Assembly: GCA_031255695.1 (NCBI GenBank)
Contig: JAIRSA010000127.1
Location: forward strand, 1 to 19,180
DNA from: Eubacteriales Family XIII. Incertae Sedis bacterium
Lineage (GTDB): Bacteria > Bacillota > Clostridia > Peptostreptococcales > Anaerovoracaceae
DNA: 19,180 nucleotides
Direction of reading: 5' to 3'
Shown: one piece after another, positions 1 through 5,989 of the stretch
Layout of the letters: each line of letters opens with the position of its first letter
Numbering within the stretch: position 1 is the first letter of the stretch
Notes under the pieces: generated by a model
Told to the model about the DNA's origin: nothing
Databases searched by the model: none
What the model saw: only the letters and a program-made list of their open reading frames with translations
Program-made: the position numbers and the translations under genes

Positions 1-1506
1 TCGGATGCCGGGATGCCTGAAGCCGCTGCCACAGTAATAAGGCTGAGCCCTTCGGGGCTTGAACGCTACGCCCGCTGCCCATTCGCCCACTTTGTGGCCT
101 ACGGGCTGCGCCCGGCGGAGAGCCGCACATACGAAATCGGCCCACGCGAGCGCGGCGATCTGCTGCATAAGGTGCTGATGGGCTTCTCGAAAGAGCTCAC
201 GGTGCCAGGTGTCCCCGTTACCGGGGACGGCTCCAAGTGGATGAGCGTGGACCGCGAGGGCTGCAAAATGATCGTTGACGGGATATTCTCAAGGCTGATG
301 GAGAGCCCCGGCGACAGGGACAGGGCATTCGCGGGCATATTCAAACAGGGCAGGCTGGAAGAGTATAGGACCGAGAGGATAAAATCGGCGGCCTACATGG
401 CGGCGTGGATGATAGCGGAGCAGGTCAAGGCCGGGATCATCGATGCGATGTTCTTCGAAGAGCGCTTCGGGCACGGCAAAAACTTCCCGCCCGTCACGCG
501 CCGCATGGAGGACGGGACAGAGATAAGGATAGAGGGGCAGATAGACAGGGTCGATATCATAAGCGGAGGCAGGGTCAAGATCATAGACTACAAATCGGGC
601 GACGAGAGTTTCGACATAGAGGAGGCCAGGCAGGGCTGGCGGCTGCAGCTGATGCTGTACCTTGAGGCGGCCACCGCACCTGCGGCGCCCGCCCCAACCG
701 CCGCGCAGGCCGCCACGGCCATGGCTGCCGCGCTAGCAGGCGCCTCAGCAACTGCCGTAGCCCCAGCCACTGCTACGGGTGCCGCGTTTGCGGCACCCGC
801 CCCAGCCGCCCCCGCGACTGAAAGGCCGCGCAGGCCGGCGGGGGTCTTCTACTTCCGGATAGCCGAACCAAGGCTGGACTGCGGCGCCTGGGATATGAGC
901 GGGCCGGGGATGGGCGCGGAGCGCGTCGAGAAGGAGCTGCGCAAGGCATTCCGCATGGACGGGGTCGCCGTGGACAGCCAGGAGGCGCTCAGGGCCATAG
1001 CCGGGACGGAATTCGACGGCCCGCATTTCAACAGAGGCTATTCCGACATCATAGCCGTGAGGGCGGGGAAGGACGAGGCCACCGGCGAGGACGTGCTGTT
1101 AAAGAGCCATCCGGCATCCCGCAAACTGCTGGATGAAGAGGAATTCGAACAGCTGCGGAAGGATGTGGGGCAGAGGGTGCACGAGTTCTGCGCGGCCCTG
1201 GCGGATGGCGTGATATACGCCGAGCCTAAGAGCGCCAAGGAGCATTCGGCCTGCCGCTTCTGCGGCTATAAGGCCATATGCTGCTACGATCCCAGGGCGG
1301 CGCATGGCGGCCCCGGCATTCCCGGCGGCACAGGCATTCCTGGCGGCCCCGGCATTGCGGGCGGCCCAAGCATTGTGGGCGACCACGGCATTGTGGGCGG
1401 CCACGGCAGCCATGGCATCCCCGCCGGCACCGGCGGCTCAGGCAACAGCCCAGGCGGCCCGGGCGGCCAGGCGGATAGCATAGACATCAGCATTGACATT
1501 AAATAA
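1..1506 (+). CDS. addB: AddB, ATP-dependent deoxyribonuclease subunit B, C-terminal part (5' end outside window)
   Basis: The frame is open to the left edge, so this is the C-terminal part of a longer gene. Residues are counted from the Met at base 13. AddB with AddA processes double-strand breaks for RecA loading in the cytoplasm. The visible part holds the RecB-type nuclease domain: H52 in RGDLLH, D178 in GQIDRVD, and D192/K194 in IIDYKSG, followed by QLMLYL. Four cysteines fit the AddB iron-sulfur site: C22, then C414-x2-C417-x5-C423. Two oddities stand out. An Ala/Pro-rich stretch (about residues 218-276) sits between the nuclease motif and the GVFYFRIAEP strand, where AddB normally has a short linker. 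Behind the last cysteine there is a Gly-rich collagen-like tail. addA is not downstream; a permease starts 21 bp after the stop. The family call is firm; what the extra segments do is unknown. Confidence 0.93.
   Translation, partial: SDAGMPEAAATVIRLSPSGLERYARCPFAHFVAYGLRPAESRTYEIGPRERGDLLHKVLMGFSKELTVPGVPVTGDGSKWMSVDREGCKMIVDGIFSRLMESPGDRDRAFAGIFKQGRLEEYRTERIKSAAYMAAWMIAEQVKAGIIDAMFFEERFGHGKNFPPVTRRMEDGTEIRIEGQIDRVDIISGGRVKIIDYKSGDESFDIEEARQGWRLQLMLYLEAATAPAAPAPTAAQAATAMAAALAGASATAVAPATATGAAFAAPAPAAPATERPRRPAGVFYFRIAEPRLDCGAWDMSGPGMGAERVEKELRKAFRMDGVAVDSQEALRAIAGTEFDGPHFNRGYSDIIAVRAGKDEATGEDVLLKSHPASRKLLDEEEFEQLRKDVGQRVHEFCAALADGVIYAEPKSAKEHSACRFCGYKAICCYDPRAAHGGPGIPGGTGIPGGPGIAGGPSIVGDHGIVGGHGSHGIPAGTGGSGNSPGGPGGQADSIDISIDIK
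1306..1449 (+). repeat. Eight 18-bp repeats coding a Gly-rich hexapeptide tail on AddB
   Basis: Eight in-frame 18-bp units start at 1306 and code GGPGIP, GGTGIP, GGPGIA, GGPSIV, GDHGIV, GGHGSH, GIPAGT and GGSGNS. Glycine falls at nearly every third position, as in collagen-like Gly-X-Y sequence. The units lie behind the Fe-S cysteines, where AddB normally ends, so they form an added C-terminal tail. Unit decay towards the 3' end suggests growth by slippage or unequal exchange. Confidence 0.9.
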
Positions 1507-1527
1507 AGACGAAGCGGGGGGTGTTAC

Positions 1528-3207
1528 ATGCAAGGAAATACCTTTAATGGCGGCGCGGCCGGCGCCGATAGGGGGCCGCAGGGCGTTGCGGCCTTGAAGA
1601 AGCACGACATGAGGCCGGTGAGCATCGTTTTCATGATATATTGCCTAGTCGCGGCGGGCGCTTTCGGGATCGAGGAGATGATCCCCATAAGCGGGCCGGG
1701 GCTGACGCTCACGATGCTGATCGTATTCCCGATCATATGGGCATGGCCGATAAGCAATATGGTAGCCGAGGCGGGCTCCATACTGCCGTCAGAGGGCGGC
1801 GTATATGTTTGGGTGAGGGAAGCGTTCGGGGAGTTTTGGGGCTTTCAGGCGGGATGGTGGAACACGGTCAGCATATACATCACAAATGGGGTCTACACGG
1901 CGCTGGTCGTGGACTACATGAGCCAGTACATCGATTTTTCCGACAGGACGGCCTTCATGATAAAGCTGATCATGGTGGCGGCCTTCACGATTGTGAACCT
2001 GCTGGGGCTTAGGGAGGTCGGGATCGTGAGCAGCGTGCTGTCGGCACTGATAATAGCCGCGTTCGCGGCGGTGACCGTCGTCGGCGCCATCAACTGGAAC
2101 CAAAGCCCCATGACGCCGTACATCGCCGACGACCTGAGCCTGCTGGAAGGCCTCGGCGGCTCGGTGTCCATATGCGTCTGGATGTATTGCGGGTACGAAT
2201 GCATATCGACGCTGGCGGGGGAGGTGAAAAACCCGCAGGTCATCCCTAAGGGGCTGCTGTTCGCGATGCCGCTGATCGCGCTGACCTACGTGTTGCCGAC
2301 AATGACCGGGCTCGCGTCGGTGGGCCGCTGGGAGGACTGGTCCACAGAGGGCGGCCCCGGCAGCGTGGGCTATGCGGACGTGCTGGCGGACAACCTGGGC
2401 CCGATATGGGGCTATGCCTTCCTTTTCGTGGCAATAATCTCGCAATGCGCGATATTCAACACCTACCTGGCATCCGGGTCGAGGGGTTTCTTCGTAATGG
2501 CGGACGACCACCTCTGCCCAGGTTTCCTCGTCAAGGTGGGCAAGAAGAGGGGCGTGCCCTACGTGGGGGTCCTTTCCCTGGCGGCGGTGACTGTGCTTTT
2601 GGCGCAGTATGGCTTCAAGACATTGGTGATGGCCGAGGTCATATTCATACTTGCGCTGTACATCATATTGCCGCTCGCGGTGATCAAGCTCAGGAAGAAG
2701 ATACCCGTATCGGAGCGCACCGGCTGCTACGTCATGCCTGGCGGCAAGATAGGCTTGATGTATTTCACCCTCGTCCCGATGGTGCTGGCCTTCATAATCT
2801 ATTTCCTGAACGGGACGGACTATTTCCTGATCGGGATAATAGGGGCTTCGACCGGGCCGGTCTTCTACATGGCCTGCAAGTGGATGTACGGCGGGATGGC
2901 CGTCAATGATCCGGAGGGCTATCCCCTGAACCGGATGACGCGCCTGGCCCAGGGCGACACATTCAGGCTGGCGGTCTACGCGTCCATCGCCGGCGCGATG
3001 TCGCTGGCCGGCTCCGTGTTCCTCAGCTGGTATGAGGGGGACGGCGGCGCCGAGTACTACGCGGAGAAGGCAGAGAGCGTGTTCTTTTCGGATTTCTGGC
3101 AGATGATAGAGATACTGAAAGTCATGGGCATTGTCTTGCTGGCCATTGCAGCCGCGATGTTCATAATAGGGAGAATGGTCGAGAAAGGCAGACGGGCCGC
3201 AGAATAG
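1528..3207 (+). CDS. APC-superfamily amino acid/polyamine permease
   Basis: A 559-residue integral membrane protein of the amino acid-polyamine-organocation superfamily. The first membrane segment (about residues 31-50) has the unwound-helix signature GAFGIEE at 44-50. GGVYVWVREAFGEFWGFQAG from residue 90 is the helix 2/3 region and resembles the polyamine-uptake (PUT/LAT-like) branch, where 'FGxFWGFQxG' is typical. Further hydrophobic segments run to a last helix near residues 530-552, giving about 12 membrane spans by eye. Transport is probably cation- or exchange-coupled uptake of an amino acid or polyamine; substrate cannot be read from sequence. The first ~28 residues are Gly/Ala-rich and soluble. 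The start follows a G-rich, rather poor ribosome site 21 bp after addB, so it may be co-transcribed with it. The next gene codes a saccharopine-dehydrogenase-like enzyme, which favours a basic amino acid or polyamine. Confidence 0.88.
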   Translation: MQGNTFNGGAAGADRGPQGVAALKKHDMRPVSIVFMIYCLVAAGAFGIEEMIPISGPGLTLTMLIVFPIIWAWPISNMVAEAGSILPSEGGVYVWVREAFGEFWGFQAGWWNTVSIYITNGVYTALVVDYMSQYIDFSDRTAFMIKLIMVAAFTIVNLLGLREVGIVSSVLSALIIAAFAAVTVVGAINWNQSPMTPYIADDLSLLEGLGGSVSICVWMYCGYECISTLAGEVKNPQVIPKGLLFAMPLIALTYVLPTMTGLASVGRWEDWSTEGGPGSVGYADVLADNLGPIWGYAFLFVAIISQCAIFNTYLASGSRGFFVMADDHLCPGFLVKVGKKRGVPYVGVLSLAAVTVLLAQYGFKTLVMAEVIFILALYIILPLAVIKLRKKIPVSERTGCYVMPGGKIGLMYFTLVPMVLAFIIYFLNGTDYFLIGIIGASTGPVFYMACKWMYGGMAVNDPEGYPLNRMTRLAQGDTFRLAVYASIAGAMSLAGSVFLSWYEGDGGAEYYAEKAESVFFSDFWQMIEILKVMGIVLLAIAAAMFIIGRMVEKGRRAAE

Positions 3208-3271
3208 CCCAGACAGGCGGCAGGCCGGAGAGCGGATAAATAGGTGGAAAAGGCGGCGTGCCGCAGAATAG
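3196..3271 (+). repeat. 12-bp direct repeat, first copy overlapping the permease stop codon
   Basis: GCCGCAGAATAG occurs at 3196-3207, where its TAG is the permease stop, and again at 3260-3271 in the spacer, 64 bp later. A shorter echo, CGGGCCGCA, occurs near 3297. The rest of the 151-bp spacer is G/A-rich, then AT-rich (about 3312-3340) before the AAAGGGAG ribosome site of the next gene. I saw no convincing promoter or terminator here. Confidence 0.7.
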
Positions 3272-3358
3272 GCAGGGCAATAGGAGGAAGGCAGGCGGGC
3301 CGCACAGGACAGTATAAATACACATAATACATAATAATAGAAAGGGAGTTGATCTGAG

Positions 3359-4684
3359 ATGAAGATGCTGCTGGTAGGCGCCGGCGCGGTGGGGGAGTCG
3401 ATCCTGAGGATTTTGAAGTCGCGTGATCCAGACGGGGAATGGCTTGAGAAGGTCATAGTCGCAGACTACGGCCTAGAAAGGGCGAAAGCCGTATGTGCGG
3501 AGCTTGGCGATCCGGGGCGCTTCCTGCCGGAACACGTGAACGCCAAGGATATCGATATGATAGTGGGGCTGATCAAGAAGCATGGCTGCACCCATGTAAT
3601 GGATGCCGCCGCGCCGTTCATTGCGAACAATATCTTCGATGCCGCGTTCGAGGGCGGCGCGGGGTATATTTCCATGGGGACATGGTCCGTGCCGCTGGAC
3701 TCGCCGAGGTACGGCTACGGCCTGGAGAACAGCTTCTCTCTGCACATGGCCGAATACAACTTCAAGAAGCACGAAGCTTGGGCGGAGAAAGGGCTCATGG
3801 CCTGCATCTGCCTAGGGATAGACCCAGGCGTCACGGACGTGTTCGCCAAGTTCGCGGCGGAGTATCTGTTCGACGAGCTCAAGGAGGTCCATATAAAGGA
3901 CGGCGGGGACATGTACAACCCAAGCGCCGGGGAGGACGACGTCACCTTCGGCTTCAATGTCTGGACTGTGCTAGACGAATGCATGAACCCGAACGTGGAA
4001 TGGAGCAAGAGCAAGGGCTACCTGGTAGAAAAGCCGTTTGCGGGGCGTGAGGTGTTCGAAATGCCCGCAGGGGTGGGCCCCAACGTCATGGTGAAGGTGG
4101 AGCACGAGGAGCCTGTACTTATGCCCAGGTATCTGCAACAGTACGGGCTTGAGCGGGTCACGTTCAAGATCGCCCTGGACGACCATCTGGTGAATGCGCT
4201 CAAAGTCATTGAGGTGCTTGGGCTCAGGAGCATGCGGCCCGTGGATGTCGGCGGGGTCATGGTGCCGCCGCGCGACGTGGTGGCGGCGGTCGCCCCGCAG
4301 CCCAAGGACATAGGCGACGAGATGGTGGGGAAGATGTGCGTGGGCGTGCATTGCGTAGGGATAAAGGACGGCAAGCGGCGCGAGATATTCATGTACCAGC
4401 CATTTGACAACCAGGAATCCATGAAGAAATGGGGCATGCAGGCGGTTGTGGCGCAGACGGGCTTCGGCGCGGCCATAGGCGTCGAACTCATAGGGCGCGG
4501 CATATGGGGCGGCGCCGGCGTCTTCGGGCCGGAGTATTTTGACCCCGTGCCCTACCTCAAGCTGATGGACGAGGCGGGCTTCGAGTACCATATCATAGAG
4601 ATGGAAGCGGAATACAAGGAAGAGAAGGATCGGGAGATGATGCAGCGCTGCTTCGCGGAAGCCGAGGCGCGCGGCCGTATATAG
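3359..4684 (+). CDS. Saccharopine dehydrogenase-like NAD(P)-dependent oxidoreductase
   Basis: A 441-residue cytosolic enzyme of the saccharopine dehydrogenase / carboxynorspermidine dehydrogenase superfamily. The N-terminal Rossmann fold starts directly with LLVGAGAVG (G7, G9, G12), followed by an acidic strand end (VIVADYG) as expected for a nucleotide-binding site. DPGVTDVFAKFAA about 150 residues in, and the long C-terminal domain, fit the family layout. Known members reduce an imine to join or split amino-acid-like partners (lysine/glutamate, or aminopropyl groups of polyamines). Length is close to carboxynorspermidine dehydrogenases, but I cannot assign that reaction. The start is set by AAAGGGAG at 3341-3348. 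It lies 151 bp behind the permease, suggesting that transporter and enzyme handle related compounds. No signal peptide is visible. Confidence 0.85.
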   Translation: MKMLLVGAGAVGESILRILKSRDPDGEWLEKVIVADYGLERAKAVCAELGDPGRFLPEHVNAKDIDMIVGLIKKHGCTHVMDAAAPFIANNIFDAAFEGGAGYISMGTWSVPLDSPRYGYGLENSFSLHMAEYNFKKHEAWAEKGLMACICLGIDPGVTDVFAKFAAEYLFDELKEVHIKDGGDMYNPSAGEDDVTFGFNVWTVLDECMNPNVEWSKSKGYLVEKPFAGREVFEMPAGVGPNVMVKVEHEEPVLMPRYLQQYGLERVTFKIALDDHLVNALKVIEVLGLRSMRPVDVGGVMVPPRDVVAAVAPQPKDIGDEMVGKMCVGVHCVGIKDGKRREIFMYQPFDNQESMKKWGMQAVVAQTGFGAAIGVELIGRGIWGGAGVFGPEYFDPVPYLKLMDEAGFEYHIIEMEAEYKEEKDREMMQRCFAEAEARGRI

Positions 4685-4695
4685 AGCGCAAAAAG

Positions 4696-4896
4696 GCCGG
4701 GATGGGCGGTAGCATCTGCGGGGGCGCGGCAGCCCGCATGCGCCCGGACAGCAAGGGATAGGGCGGCAGACGGCCGCGATGGCCAGCGGCATCTGAGGGC
4801 GCGGCAGCCCGCAGGCGCCCGGACAGCAAGGGATAGGGCGGCAGACGGCCGCGATGGCCTGCGGCATCTGAAGGCGCCGCAGCACCCGCAGGCGCC
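4696..4896 (+). repeat. Tandem repeat of ~75 bp, two full and one partial copy
   Basis: Three head-to-tail copies start at 4696, 4773 and 4848. The first is 77 bp, the second 75 bp; the third is recognisable for about 49 bp and then diverges. Shared blocks include CATCTG (4713, 4790, 4865) and a long run through GGACAGCAAGGGATAGGG in copies 1 and 2, nearly identical in the two. The unit is very GC-rich and has no coding frame with a sensible start. It fills almost the whole gap between the dehydrogenase-like gene and the SGNH hydrolase. Confidence 0.92.
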
Positions 4897-4901
4897 GCGA
4901 C

Positions 4902-4909
4902 GGAAGGAG
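4902..4909 (+). promoter_or_regulatory. Ribosome binding site that selects the GTG start at 4921
   Basis: GGAAGGAG at 4902-4909 lies 11 nt before GTG 4921. The ATG at 4911 is only 1 nt away, too close to be used, and opens a different frame without recognisable protein. The site supports the GTG start of the SGNH hydrolase. Confidence 0.7.
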
Positions 4910-4920
4910 TATGGCAGACA

Positions 4921-5484
4921 GTGAAGATCGTATGCATAGGCAACAGCAATGTAAATGGGTTCCCGCATCCGCGCAGCCGGTGCTGGGTATCGCTTTTCCG
5001 CGAGATGACGGGGCACAGCGTGATAAACAAGGGGATCAACGGGGACAGCACCGATGGCGTGCTCCAGCGTTTCGCCAGCGATGTGTCGGCGCACAGGCCG
5101 GGCATGGCCATAGTGCTTTCGGGCACAAACGACTTCATACTGCTGGGGCGCGGCCCGGAGGAAGTAATGGAGAATTACAGGAAGATGGCCGGGCTGGCCA
5201 TGGGGCAGGGCATAAAGCCGGTGTTCCTGATCCCCCCGCTTACGGAGCCGGAACAGGCCAGCAGGGCCTGGCTCGACGGCACGGACTACCATGCCTGCAA
5301 CAGGCAGCTTGCGGAACTGCGCGGCATGATGCTGGAATACGGCGAGGCGGAGGCCGGCAATGCCCAGGTGATCGATCTGCAGACGGCGTATACGGGCGGC
5401 TTCGTGGACGGCATACACCTGACAGAGGAGGGGCACGCGCAGGCCGCGCAGCTGATCGCCGCAGCGCTGGCCCACATAGAATAG
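4921..5484 (+). CDS. Small SGNH/GDSL-type hydrolase
   Basis: A 187-residue esterase/lipase-like protein of the SGNH superfamily, with a GTG start. All four blocks are visible: block I IGNSN with the nucleophile S9 (GNSN in place of GDSL); block II NKGINGDST with G38/G41; block III GTND at 68-71 with N70; block V DGIHLTEEGH with D163 and H166 completing the triad. The family deacylates or de-esterifies lipids, acetylated sugars or thioesters; the substrate here is unknown. There is no signal peptide, so it should act in the cytoplasm, for example on an imported acylated compound. It may end the upstream transcription unit, because a promoter for the next gene lies 170 bp behind it. The length is normal for small single-domain members. 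Confidence 0.9.
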   Translation: MKIVCIGNSNVNGFPHPRSRCWVSLFREMTGHSVINKGINGDSTDGVLQRFASDVSAHRPGMAIVLSGTNDFILLGRGPEEVMENYRKMAGLAMGQGIKPVFLIPPLTEPEQASRAWLDGTDYHACNRQLAELRGMMLEYGEAEAGNAQVIDLQTAYTGGFVDGIHLTEEGHAQAAQLIAAALAHIE

Positions 5485-5584
5485 GGCAGGCAGGGCCTAC
5501 GCCTACGCTGACGGGCGCCGGCCCTGCTGCAGTCAGCGGCACCGCCCCGGCGCCTGCGCCTGGATTTTGCCCACAGAATAGGCA
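5470..5584 (+). repeat. Imperfect direct repeat, first copy over the SGNH stop codon
   Basis: GCCCACATAGAATAGG at 5470-5485 spans the TAG stop of the SGNH gene. GCCCACAGAATAGG at 5569-5582 repeats it 99 bp downstream, lacking two bases. Between them lies GC-rich sequence with inverted repeats. Confidence 0.65.
5490..5554 (+). terminator. Possible terminator region: two competing GC-rich hairpins behind the SGNH gene
   Basis: GCAGGGCC (5490-5497) can pair with GGCCCTGC (5520-5527), or GGCGCCGG (5514-5521) with CCGGCGCC (5547-5554). The two stems share bases, so only one can form. A short T-run (ATTTTG, about 5564-5569) follows 10 nt later, which is weak for an intrinsic terminator. The position between a gene end and a new promoter fits termination. 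Confidence 0.4.
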
Positions 5585-5651
5585 TATACTTCCTGGTATC
5601 CCAAAATCGCATATTTTCATGAATTTATTACATTAAATGGCGAATCTTATA

Positions 5652-5680
5652 TTTACTTTTCTATTCCCAGGTGCTATAAT
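5652..5680 (+). promoter_or_regulatory. Sigma-A type promoter with extended -10 for the GH9 gene
   Basis: TTTACT at 5652-5657 (4 of 6 matches to TTGACA), a 17-bp spacer, then TGC-TATAAT with the -10 at 5675-5680. The TG one base before the hexamer makes it an extended -10. Upstream (5600-5660) the DNA is AT-rich, unlike its surroundings. Transcription would start near 5687, giving an untranslated leader of about 300 nt. Confidence 0.75.
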
Positions 5681-5686
5681 TGTGGC

Positions 5687-5989
5687 ATAAGCAGCCAGGC
5701 GGGCCCCGCCTGCCTAGGCTGCGCCCATCATCTTTGTATGGCCGTATCATGCCCTGCCTGGCTTGCCTATATTTCTACAATGCGCTATTTGCACTGCTTG
5801 CTGTTATTTTATTGCCATATCATGTTCTTGCGCTATTTATGCTGCGTGGCATTTTGGACCGCCGCAGCTTTGTATATGCAAAAGTCCGGGCATGGTGAAG
5901 GGGGGAAAGACTAAACGGCAGCCCGATACCGCAATCCGCACTGCAATCCGTATAGAATAACAATGCAGTATAGAAAGGAAAGGTAGTAT
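5687..5989 (+). promoter_or_regulatory. ~300-nt 5' leader of the GH9 gene with a strong hairpin at its very start
   Basis: Right behind the predicted start, 5691-5722 folds on itself: GCAGCC pairs with GGCTGC, then AGGC with GCCT past one bulged A, then GGG with CCT. There is no U-run behind it, so it looks like a 5' stabilising hairpin more than a terminator. The rest of the leader has lower GC than its surroundings, with TGCGCTATTT repeated near 5779 and 5829, and GCAATCCG at 5931 and 5943. It ends in a purine-rich ribosome site (AAGGAAAGG, about 5975-5983) before ATG 5990. I compared it by eye with common riboswitch cores and recognised none. Confidence 0.5.

Noticed and set aside
3312..3340. 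Promoter in the AT-rich stretch before the dehydrogenase-like gene
   Set aside because: It contains TATAAA- and CATAAT-like words but no -35 at a usable distance and no extended -10, unlike the three promoters accepted.
1789..3456. Long open frame on the - strand (555 codons) across the permease gene
   Set aside because: It is the antisense shadow of a GC-rich gene. The translation is rich in His/Arg/Gln/Pro without domain features, while the + strand gives a clear membrane permease.
4911..5636. 241-codon + strand frame overlapping the SGNH gene
   Set aside because: Its ATG lies 1 nt behind the ribosome site and the translation is low-complexity; the other frame has all SGNH blocks.
5749..5898. 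49-residue hydrophobic ORF in the GH9 leader (MPCLACLYFYNALF...)
   Set aside because: No Shine-Dalgarno sequence before the ATG and no similarity I recognise; probably chance. Kept here because a leader peptide cannot be fully excluded.
5723..5989. Riboswitch in the GH9 leader (purine-rich stretch near 5895-5925)
   Set aside because: No conserved core of the c-di-GMP, cobalamin, glycine or preQ1 classes could be matched by eye; an Infernal search would decide.
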